Shown: positions 43,601 through 55,600 of the stretch, piece after piece
Layout: each line of letters opens with the position of its first letter
Position numbering within the stretch: position 1 is the first letter of the stretch
Assembly: GCA_949775045.1 (NCBI GenBank)
Contig: OX459100.1
Location: forward strand, 7,909,194 to 7,973,193
DNA: 64,000 bases
Reading direction: 5' to 3'
From: Metridium senile
Taxonomy: Eukaryota > Cnidaria > Anthozoa > Actiniaria > Metridiidae
The notes under the pieces: model-generated
The model's database searches: none
Told to the model about the DNA's origin: nothing
What the model saw: only the letters and a program-made list of their open reading frames with translations
Made by a program: the position numbers and the translations under genes

Positions 43601-46600
43601 ATCTTTCACATGATACCATTTGTTGTCACTTTCATCGACATTTTTCAAAAATTGGTTTTTCAGTCAAGCTATGTTTTCAAGCCTGAGCTACTAATAAGAA
43701 ATCTATAAGACCTCAAACCCTAGTTGGCCAGGGTTGGGGTTAACTCTTGAATTTATACTATTCTACGCAACACTGGTATATTCTGAAAGCTCTTGCTGTG
43801 ACATAAACAAATATGGTCTTTGTTTGTGGATTGACCACGCCTATCACGTGTTATGACGTCAAACCTGTCAATCAACTCAATTTGCAATCTGCTCTGATTG
43901 GCATAAGACTGGTATTTTTGGAAAGCTTAGAACTATACCTATTTGTTGGTGCATATATGACAATGAATACTTTAAGGAAGCAAATATGTAGTAATTGCAT
44001 TACAATAGCCTGCATATTTATTTTTGGAACATCAAAAACGTTTCAAATATGACTATTTTTTTAAACAACAGCTTAAGTTTATTCTGATTCAAGTGTAATC
44101 TTATAATTTATATTATTTTGCAATCATACTTATTATAGTTATTAACAATTAACTATGGTTACAATATATATAGCTATTAGATGTTTCATTTTTTTTTACA
44201 GCAAAGGAGAAGTTTGTTATTCTTTTCAGCTGTTTTTTTTTATCTTTTCATAATATTCAACTCGTGCTTTGTTACCATTTATCATTATTTTATCAGTTGT
44301 GTCTCTATTATATATGGTACTTGTACAACAGCAACAGGAAGTAATTAATTGTCTGTGCTTAAAGTTTGGAACATGATCCGGCATAATTATTACTATTAAA
44401 CTAAGTCATTAAGTTTAGGCAATATTATATTATAGTTGGCAAACCTCTTCACAATCTCACAATATTGCAAATATTAAAGTTTACATTTGACAAATAAATG
44501 CTCTATTGTTTCAATTTCTTTGTTGCACAATGAACACATTGGTGAGCTTTTAATTTTATACTTCATACAAACTTTCAAATATGACTATATTTAACAAAAA
44601 TAAAATAAAATAAAATAAAAGTATACTATGAGAGAAATACTAAAAATATACATAATCTTTTTGAAATTCATTTAAAGAACATATATTCTTTATGGCATCT
44701 CAGGACAAATAAAAATAACTTGTGTTCTAACAGAACATTCATCTGTAAAGGTCCCGATTTGCATTATAGCATCGTATATACTACCATTACCAGAATGCTT
44801 GATTTCTTGCTTTTGTTAAATAATATATTACTGTCAAATGTTCAAACAGTGTTAAGCAGACGTTCTTGTGGGCAAGAATCACAACTATTGAACCAGAAGG
44901 GATAATGATGATATGAGCGCCACCAAAGGAAAGGAATCCTTCGCACAAAGAGGTAAATTGGGCTATATCTGTCACACCATGATATTCGCGCACAGATACT
45001 GTGCTCTCTAGAGCAAGAACCTTTATGGCTTCATCGACATCTAACAGATTACCTGATGTTACCAGAGCATCATAGAGACTATTGCCTTCAATCATGAGCG
45101 GTATAAACGAAATCATAATATTAGCTGTATAATTGGGTACGTTGTAAAATGCTCCCTGCAGAAACTTAACTGTGGTTACCAAACAGAAATATAATAGTAC
45201 AGGCATTGCTGCCTCAACGTCCCAGTAAATAAGACTGACAGAACTGCATGCTCAGGAAGTTTTAGCTCTGTAACATTCTGATACACAATGGCCATGCATT
45301 TGTACAGTTACTGGTATATGAGGATGTGTACTACTGCTCGCTGCTGCTGCTGTATCAGGGTCTTGTGTAGTTACTGTTAGGGTAGGTGTCACAGAAGGGG
45401 TAGAGTTAATCACAGGTTATAAACTGACCTATTCGACTATTAATCACAGGCTATAAACTGACCCATTCGACTATTAATCACAGGCTATAAACTGAACCAT
45501 TCGACTATTAATCACAGGTTATAAACTGATCTATTCGACTATTAATCACAGGTTATAAACTGACCCATTCGACTATTAATCACAGGCTATAAACTGACCC
45601 ATTCGACTATTAATCACAGGCTATAAACTGACCCATTCGACTATTAATCACAGGTTATAAACTGATCTATTCGACTATTAATCACAGGTTATAAACTGAC
45701 CCATTCGACTATTAATCACAGGTTATAAACTGATCCATTCGACTATTAATCACAGGTTATAAACTGACCCATTCGACTATTAATCACAGGTTATAAACTG
45801 ACCCATTCGACTATTAATCACAGGCTATAAACTGACCCATTCGACTATTAATCACAGGTTATAAACTGATCTATTCGACTATTAATCACAGGTTATAAAC
45901 TGACCCATTCGACTATTAATCACAGGTTATAAACTGACCCATTCGACTATTAATCACAGGTTATAAACTGGTCTATTCGACTATTAATCACAGGTTATAA
46001 ACTGACCCATTCGACTATTAATCACAGGTTATAAACTGACCCATTCGACTATTAATCACAGGCTATAAACTGACCCATTCGACTATTAATCACAGGTTAT
46101 AAACTGATCTATTCGACTATTAATCACAGGCTATAAACTGACCCATTCGACTATTAATCACAGGCTATAAACTGACCCATTCGACTATTAATCACAGGTT
46201 ATAAACTGACCCATTCGACTATTAATCACAGGTTATAAACTGACCCATTCGACTATTAATCACAGGTTATAAACTGATCCATTCGACTATTAATCACAGG
46301 TTATAAACTGACCCATTCGACTATTAATCACAGGTTATAAACTGACCCATTCGACTATTAATCACAGGCTATAAACTGACCCATTCGACTATTAATCACA
46401 GGTTATAAACTGATCTATTCGACTATTAATCACAGGTTATAAACTGACCCATTCGACTATTAATCACAGGTTATAAACTGACCCATTCGACTATTAATCA
46501 CAGGTTATAAACTGACCCATTCGACTATTAATCACAGGCTATAAACTGACCCATTCGACTATTAATCACAGGTTATAAACTGATCTATTCGACTATTAAT

Positions 46601-49600
46601 CACAGGCTATAAACTGACCCATTCGACTATTAATCACAGGCTATAAACTGACCCATTCGACTATTAATCACAGGCTATAAACTGACCCATTCGACTATTA
46701 ATCACAGGTTATAAACTGATCTATTCGACTATTAATCACAGGTTATAAACTGACCCATTCGACTATTAATCACAGGCTATAAACTGACCCATTCGACTAT
46801 TAATCACAGGTTATAAACTGATCTATTCGACTATTAATCACAGGTTATAAACTGACCCATTCGACTATTAATCACAGGTTATAAACTGACCCATTCGACT
46901 ATTAATCACAGGTTATAAACTGACCCATTCGACTATTAATCACAGGCTATAAACTGACCCATTCGACTATTAATCACAGGTTATAAACTGATCTATTCGA
47001 CTATTAATCACAGGCTATAAACTGACCCATTCGACTATTAATCACAGGCTATAAACTGACCCATTCGACTATTAATCACAGGTTATAAACTGACCCATTC
47101 GACTATTAATCACAGGTTATAAACTGACCCATTCGACTATTAATCACAGGTTATAAACTGATCCATTCGACTATTAATCACAGGTTATAAACTGACCCAT
47201 TCGACTATTAATCACAGGCTATAAACTGACCCATTCGACTATTAATCACAGGTTATAAACTGATCTATTCGACTATTAATCACAGGTTATAAACTGACCC
47301 ATTCGACTATTAATCACAGGCTATAAACTGACCCATTCGACTATTAATCACAGGTTATAAACTGATCTATTCGACTATTAATCACAGGTTATAAACTGAC
47401 CCATTCGACTATTAATCACAGGCTATAAACTGACCCATTCGACTATTAATCACAGGTTATAAACTGATCTATTCGACTATTAATCACAGGTTATAAACTG
47501 ACCCATTCGACTATTAATCACAGGCTATAAACTGACCCATTCGACTATTAATCACAGGTTATAAACTGATCCATTCGACTATTAATCACAGGTTATAAAC
47601 TGACCCATTCGACTATTAATCACAGGTTATAAACTGACCCATTCGACTATTAATCACAGGCTATAAACTGACCCATTCGACTATTAATCACAGGTTATAA
47701 ACTGATCTATTCGACTATTAATCACAGGTTTTAAACTGATCTATTCGACTATTAATCACAGGTTATAAACTGATCTATTCGACTATTAATCACAGGTTTT
47801 AAACTGATCTATTCGACTATTAATCACAGGTTATAAACTGACGACCCATTCGACTATTAATCACAGGTTATAAACTGACCCATTCGACTATTAATCACAG
47901 GTTATAAACTGACCCATTCGACTATTAATCACAGGCTATAAACTGACCCATTCGACTATTAATCACAGGTTATAAACTGATCTATTCGACTATTAATCAC
48001 AGGTTATAAACTGACCCATTCGACTATTAATCACAGGTTATAAACTGACCCATTCGACTATTAATCACAGGTTATAAACTGGTCTATTCGACTATTAATC
48101 ACAGGTTATAAACTGACCCATTCGACTATTAATCACAGGTTATAAACTGACCCATTCGACTATTAATCACAGGCTATAAACTGACCCATTCGACTATTAA
48201 TCACAGGTTATAAACTGATCTATTCGACTATTAATCACAGGCTATAAACTGACCCATTCGACTATTAATCACAGGCTATAAACTGACCCATTCGACTATT
48301 AATCACAGGCTATAAACTGACCCATTCGACTATTAATCACAGGTTATAAACTGATCTATTCGACTATTAATCACAGGTTATAAACTGACCCATTCGACTA
48401 TTAATCACAGGCTATAAACTGACCCATTCGACTATTAATCACAGGTTATAAACTGATCTATTCGACTATTAATCACAGGTTATAAACTGACCCATTCGAC
48501 TATTAATCACAGGCTATAAACTGACCCATTCGACTATTAATCACAGGTTATAAACTGATCTATTCGACTATTAATCACAGGTTATAAACTGACCCATTCG
48601 ACTATTAATCACAGGCTATAAACTGACCCATTCGACTATTAATCACAGGTTATAAACTGATCCATTCGACTATTAATCACAGGTTATAAACTGACCCATT
48701 CGACTATTAATCACAGGTTATAAACTGACCCATTCGACTATTAATCACAGGCTATAAACTGACCCATTCGACTATTAATCACAGGTTATAAACTGATCTA
48801 TTCGACTATTAATCACAGGTTATAAACTGACCCATTCGACTATTAATCACAGGTTATAAACTGACCCATTCGACTATTAATCACAGGTTATAAACTGGTC
48901 TATTCGACTATTAATCACAGGTTATAAACTGACCCATTCGACTATTAATCACAGGTTATAAACTGACCCATTCGACTATTAATAACAGGCTATAAACTGA
49001 CCCATTCGACTATTAATCACAGGTTATAAACTGATCTATTCGACTATTAATCACAGGCTATAAACTGACCCATTCGACTATTAATCACAGGCTATAAACT
49101 GACCCATTCGACTATTAATCACAGGTTATAAACTGACCCATTCGGCTATTAATCACAGGTTATAAACTGACCCATTCGACTATTAATCACAGGTTATAAA
49201 CTGATCTATTCGACTATTAATCACAGGTTATAAACTGACCCATTCGACTATTAATCACAGGTTATAAACTGACCCATTCGACTATTAATCACAGGTTATA
49301 AACTGACCCATTCGACTATTAATCACAGGCTATAAACTGATCTAATAAAAAGTGTTATTTTTTACTTCATTATGTTGCTATTAATGTTTGTTTAAACGAG
49401 GCTAATGTCAGCCATACGTAGCCTACCTTTACTTGTACTACAGTATTAATAAAGGGACGCTTCTTTCGCTAAAGCATCCGTTGAGCGAATGCCAGAAGAC
49501 CATGCTCTTTCGAGAATGATTTTCTGCTGCTGACTGAAAACAGTGCGTGGCATGAGAGTATTTCAAGATATGGAATAAGTAATAATAAATATGCCGTTTT

Positions 49601-52600
49601 ATTTGGGCTTTCGGACAGTGTCGAAGACTGGGTTAGATTACCATGGTAGATATTGAGCGATTATACTTATACTGTTCGCATAGCCCACTGGCAGGCTATA
49701 AACTGAGGCTTGATTACTACAATGTATATTCGGTTGTTTATATGCGAATCGAGTGCAATAACTTTCTGTTCGCTTCATCGGTCCGCCATCTTGAAAATTC
49801 CTTGTCACGCGGACAAATATTCTAGTAAACCGGGTACGAGTCTCCTGTACGTACATCAGTGAAATCTCTCATGTACTTTAGTGACCCTCTACACGTACAT
49901 GAGCATTGCCCTTATATGGAAGTCGTACGATAGATCCTTCTCAAACTTTCTGCGCAAAGCATTTCCAAAAAACCGTATTTTTGCAATCCAGAAGTTTTAA
50001 CGCCCATTTAACTCGACTTGTTTCTATCATTGTTTCGAGGTCAGGGAGCCTTATTCCGCCTTCTCGTATATCTCCTATTAAAGTTCGGTATTTAATTTTG
50101 GGTTTCCTTCCATACCATATGAAATCGATAATTTCTTTTTGTACTTTTGCAATAAATGCACGATGAATAGGGAGTTTTGAAGATATGTATAACAATTGTG
50201 ATATTGCTAAGGATCGGATAATATGTACTTTTCCATAAATTGTTAAATTTCTTGTTTTCCATATTGATAGTATAGACTTAAACTTTTCAAACTGTCTAGA
50301 GAAGTTGTTATTTTGCATGAGTATTTTATTATGAGAAAAAAAATTCCTAAAATTTTCACACCATCAGTATGGAAATCTATTTTTTTAATTGATCTTACTT
50401 CATGCTGAGTTAGAACTTTATCTTTTAATCCAATCCAACCAATTTCAGATTTTGTCGTATTAAGCTGAAGCGAAGAAAAGGTCTTAAAATTATCGAGACA
50501 TTTTAAAATTTCTTTAAGGGAATTCGTATCCCTTAAACAAAAAGTTGCATCATCTGCAAATAGAACTAGTTTAGTCTGTTCCATTTCCTTATTAATTTGT
50601 ATTCCTTTTATCTCCTCGTTGTCACGGATTAGTTGAGCCATTATTTCAATGGTCAATATAAACAGGTACGGAGAAATTGGATCTCCCTGCTTTGTACCCC
50701 TTTTTATATCAAAAAAATCGGAAACTGACCCATTATTCAAGATACAGCTTCTGGTGTTTAAAAGTAGAATTCTAATCCAGTTAATGAAATCATTACCAAA
50801 ACCGAAATGTTGTAAAACTGCCAAAATAAAGTTATGCTCAATCGAGTCAAAAGCCTTTTGGAAGTCAGCTACAAATAGAATGTATGATCGATTAACTGCA
50901 TTTTCAGAATAATCAAACAAATCTGATATAAACCTTATGGGATCATCTATATGTCTTCCTTTTACAAACGCTGATTGATTAGGATGAATTAAGGAGGGTA
51001 AAAAATTAACTATTCTATTACAAAGGGCTTTACTACAAATCTTTACATCTACGTTTATCAAACTTATTGGGCGCCAGTTTTCAATGAACCTTACGTCTTT
51101 TTCAGGTTTTTCTAATAACATAACACAAACTTGATTTTGAGTAGTTGACAAAGATCCTATTTCATAACTATAATTCAAACAATCAACAAGCATTTGACCT
51201 AAATTATTCCAGAAGGCTAGGTAGAATTCCTTACTTAATCCGTCCATTCCAGGAGTTTTGTTATTACCCATTTCTTTTAGACTGTCATAACATTCTTTAT
51301 TTGTTAGTGGCCCCCCACAATGGCTTTTTTCTTCCTCTTCCAACTTTGGTGTATCAATATCTTTCAAAAACTGTAAAACCTCTTCAACAGACGTATTATT
51401 TTTTGAAGAATAAGTATTACTATAGAAGTTTTCAAGTTTCTTTAATACGGCAGATGGTTCTATAATTTCTTCTTGATCTTCTAAGATCTTTCTCACGTGT
51501 GTTTTTGTTTTCCGTCTTTTCTCTAATGTCAAAAAATATTTATTGCTTTTTTCACCGTATTCAAACCATGTTACCTTAGCTCTCATTATTAAACCCTTTG
51601 CTATATGATCACTAAGCAAGTTCAACTCTTGCTTTAATTTTTCATAATTTTTTAGTAACATGTCACTGGAATGCCAATCCTTAATTTGTTCTATTTCTTT
51701 TATTTCATTTTCAAGTTCCTTATATCTGTTCCTATTTTTTCTAGCCTTTGCTTTTGCGAAGGATATCGATTCTTTTCTAATTTCATATTTCATAAGTTCC
51801 CATTTTGAATGAGAGTTATTAATACTATTTTCTTTGAAATCATTTTTCTTATCCTCTATTAATCTTTTAATCATTTGAATGTAATTTTTGTCTTGGAGTA
51901 AGGAATTATTCATTTTCCAAAAAGATGGACCTTGAGCGTAATTCTGTAAAGACTTCAAACTTAATAGTAATGCGGAGTGATCTGTGGCTGGAGCTGGTAT
52001 TATATCTATGTCATGAACTGAAGGTTGAATTGAATCTGATATATAAAAATAGTCTAAACGACGAAATAATCTTTGACTATTATTTGATAGTTTTCCTTGA
52101 GCATATCCGCTCCACGTGAACCGTTTTGATTCGGGGTTTCTTATCCGCCAAATATCGCATAAGTCCAATTCTTGTTGTAAAACTTGTAATTGTTCAATTG
52201 ATCCAATTTTTAGTTTTGGGTTTCCACCAGCCGCTTCCATGTCTATATTTTGTATAAAATTAAAGTCTCCCCCCCAAATAATGGACGTATCTATTGGCAT
52301 ATTGATATCCTCGATTTTTTTAAGGACCGTTTTAAGAAATTTGATTTGGTTGGTTTCGTCATTTGGAAAGTATGAATTTATCAACAAGCAGTTTTTCCCT
52401 TGAATCTCGCATAACAATATTATTAATCTCCCCTCCTCGTCTGTTGATTTAGATATTACTTTATGATCCAGTTTTTCTCCTAACAGTATGGCTACTCCTC
52501 GGCTATTTGTGGATCCGTGTGAATAAATAATATTTCCCCTAAAGCGCTGTTTCCATTTTTCTTCTATATCCTGTGTACTATGTGTTTCTTGTAATAGTGA

Positions 52601-55600
52601 GATTCCTACTTTTCCTCCGTGTTTTACAAGCCAATTCAACATTTTTTTATTTTTCTTAAAATCTCGCATACCTCGGACATTGAGCGAAATTAAATTAACA
52701 TTCAAATCCATTCTACATCCCATAAAGCTAATTGCCTATTGATACCACAAGCCCTTACAACAACAAAACATTCAACAGTAAAACATAAAACAGTAACAAC
52801 AATAGAACGCACATAAATTAGAGTATTGATAATAACGCCCATATTCTCTGGACATAAAGAAAGTCGAAAACAATACCCACTATATGCACACACAAAGTGA
52901 ACAAAACGCTTAACGAATGTATAGTTAATGAACAATACATGTGATGATGCCATTGGGACTAAACAACTAAATTCCAGGTTTGATCCTGCATATTGATTTT
53001 TCAAAAATATTATAATATTTGCATGAGAAGATATAACATTTTGTCGAAGAGAAAAAAGAACAGTAAAATAAACAGTAAAAAGATAGTTCAGCTCTAGATT
53101 AAATAACACCGTTCATTAAATTTATCATGCACTTATCTGTCAATATTATTCATGTGACAAAGAGTCTTTCCAAATCAGCTTGTCTTGAGATCATGTAGGA
53201 TTTGCCTCCTTTTTCCATCTTAACAAATATTTTTCCATCTTTCGTTGCCACCTTTGACCACTTGTATTGTTTAGCTCTTTTCCTTACTTCGGCAAATAGT
53301 TTCTTTCTTTCTTGGGTCAAATGCTCATTAATGTAGATTTGTTTTGCTCCGTTGATTTTTCCTCTACTTCCCTCGTAGTTTCTCAATTTCCACCTTGCTT
53401 CGTAAAGACTCTTTTTGTCATCATAACTCTTGAATTTTACTAATATTGGTTTTGGACTTATCTTTGACCTTTGACGATGTACTATATCGATATCAATACA
53501 TTCTATTCCCACATCAATTTCTTTTGCTATCGCTTCAACGATATCTTCTAAATCTTCTCCTTCTTCTTCTGGTATTCCATGTATTTCTACGTTATACTTT
53601 CTTTGGTATTGGTTTAGCTCATCTAGCTGTTCTTCTTGCTGGCTTAACCGAGCATTCAGTGTTATCAAATTGGATTCTAAGTTATCTGAGGTTGTGCTTT
53701 GTTTCTTCGTTTCAGCGAGAACCTTGATATTTTCCTCTTGCAGCTCCTTGATTATTTGGGCTTGAAACTCAGAGGCTTTTTTTTACTTCTTCAAATTCTT
53801 TCTTTAACTCGGCATTTTCTACCATGATGTGTTTGGTATTATTTTCTACTTCCATTAGCTTATTGTATATCATAGCTAAAGTTGGGATGTTATGTTGGCT
53901 GTCGTCCATGTGCTCGCGTTCTTTCTCTGCCATTTTGGCGTTCTTAGGATTTGGAGAAGCTTCTTGCGACGACGTGGAAGAGTACTGCTCTCTTTCTCTT
54001 CTTTTGCTCATATGGGATATTTTCTTGTTCTAAGGAAGTATCTTCTTCTTTAAGTTTAAAACTTCAGGCCAAAACCTTGACGGAGCTATTTCACACACGT
54101 CCGTCCATGACCGAGTCCCCCATGCACTATAATTATTTTATTAAACATGACCCCCCTTCCCCCCCCATGCTTTCTCCCTCCCCCTTTCATAAATAATGAC
54201 TGTTCCCTTACTACCGATCGCAGTCTAATGTAACTACTCACGTGAACTGTTCAGGCAACCAAAATAATGAGGGAAGAACGCAAAACATGCAGCCGCTTTG
54301 TTGGGCATAAGCGAATAAGCATTCAGTTTTTTTGAAACGACTGAACAACGGTGCATTCCACATGATCATTTTGCCGTATCAGAAATACCGTATGCAATCT
54401 TGAAAACAATGCCATTACCATATATGGTATTGTAGGTGAGAAGTAACAAAAGACTTTGATTAGCGCGCAAGATTATTTTCTTTTTTAAACAGGTTGAGAT
54501 TCCAACAGAACAATAGGCATATATTTAATACGTCGCCTGAACAGGCCACGTGAGTAGTTTGAAAAACAAAGACGAATCGAATTTTTAGACTGTGAGTAGT
54601 ATTCTTTTATTAAAAGATTTTTTAAAACATTTTTAAAGAACACGTTAGCATATTTGTTTTTGTAGATGCTGAAAATATATCTCAAAAAGAGGGCCTAGAA
54701 CTTGATGGTGCAAAGCTTGGTATAGCACTCAAAGAATTACCTAAAGTACTACCAAAGGACCCGTGCAAACTGCATGTAATAGGATTATCAGAGAAAATAA
54801 CTAAAGATGGTTTCCTATCCTTCATAGAGGTGGTCAGTGGCGAAGAAGTTCAGAACATGCTGTTTGGAAGTAATTCCAATGTGATGGTTACATTTGAAGA
54901 CCCACCCGGTAAGGCAATTTAAAAGGCCAAAGCGAAAATATACTCTTAACGTAGTTCGGGACTCATGCATTCCCTCGATATAAGTTTTTGAAACTTTTCC
55001 CACATAAGGATGACATAGGTAGAACTGAAAACTGAAACAAAAAGGATGTTAACGCGGCCTGCAATAAGCAACTAAATTTGTTGTAATCAAGTAATTATAA
55101 TGAATAGCAATTGTTTTACCCAAATCTTCCGATAGAGGTTTTTCCAGTAATTTTTTTTAAAACATCAATTAGAGCGCGTGACACAACAAATTAGAAATCT
55201 TGATTCTCTAACTTATCATTGATCATTTGTAGACTTGGAAAAAATCCAACAAAAGTGCAGAAAAAGACCCCTGGATGGAAACCACTTGCAGGTGGAACAA
55301 GTCAGCATCTGTGACTGTATTGAGGTATCGGGTCTTGGATCTAAAACAACACGTGATACTATTATGTACTACTTTGAAAACCCAAGAAAATCTGGCGGTG
55401 GAGATGTGAAAAAAGTAGAATATGTTGATGGGGAGACGAAAGCGCTTGTTTTCTTTGAGGAGCCCTCAGGTAGGTGCAGCTAAACGGTGCATTCTTGAAA
55501 AGTTGTACGATTATAAATCATTCATTTTGTTTTCAGATGTTGACAGAGTGGTATCTCATGAACACGTGATGTATGCCGGTGAACCCTTAAAAGTTGTTCC

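Larger units (their letters stand above)
37174..49935. mobile_element. Giant foldback element with inverted satellite arrays
   Basis: The two ends are inverted copies starting ATCTATCGTACGACTTCC. Each has an outer arm (614 bp left, 593 bp right, one 21-bp indel and very few substitutions), then a 34-bp satellite array in opposite orientation. The core (39637-45405) holds a PHD-finger gene on the plus strand, 491-bp tandem repeats, a LINE scrap and a minus-strand degraded ORF. It interrupts LINE ORF2, so it arrived after the LINE. The near-identical arms imply recent insertion or homogenisation. No transposase of a known superfamily was recognised. Confidence 0.8.
35782..54127 (-). mobile_element. 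L1/Tx1-like LINE retrotransposon split by a 12.76-kb insertion
   Basis: Read on the minus strand: ORF1, then ORF2 with endonuclease and reverse transcriptase, then a tail that appears on the plus strand as a 22-T run (35783-35804). TATAATTATT occurs at both borders (35772-35781 and 54128-54137) as a candidate target duplication. Without the insertion the LINE is about 5.6 kb. It has four frame breaks but full gene content. It sits antisense in the gene C intron. Confidence 0.85.
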
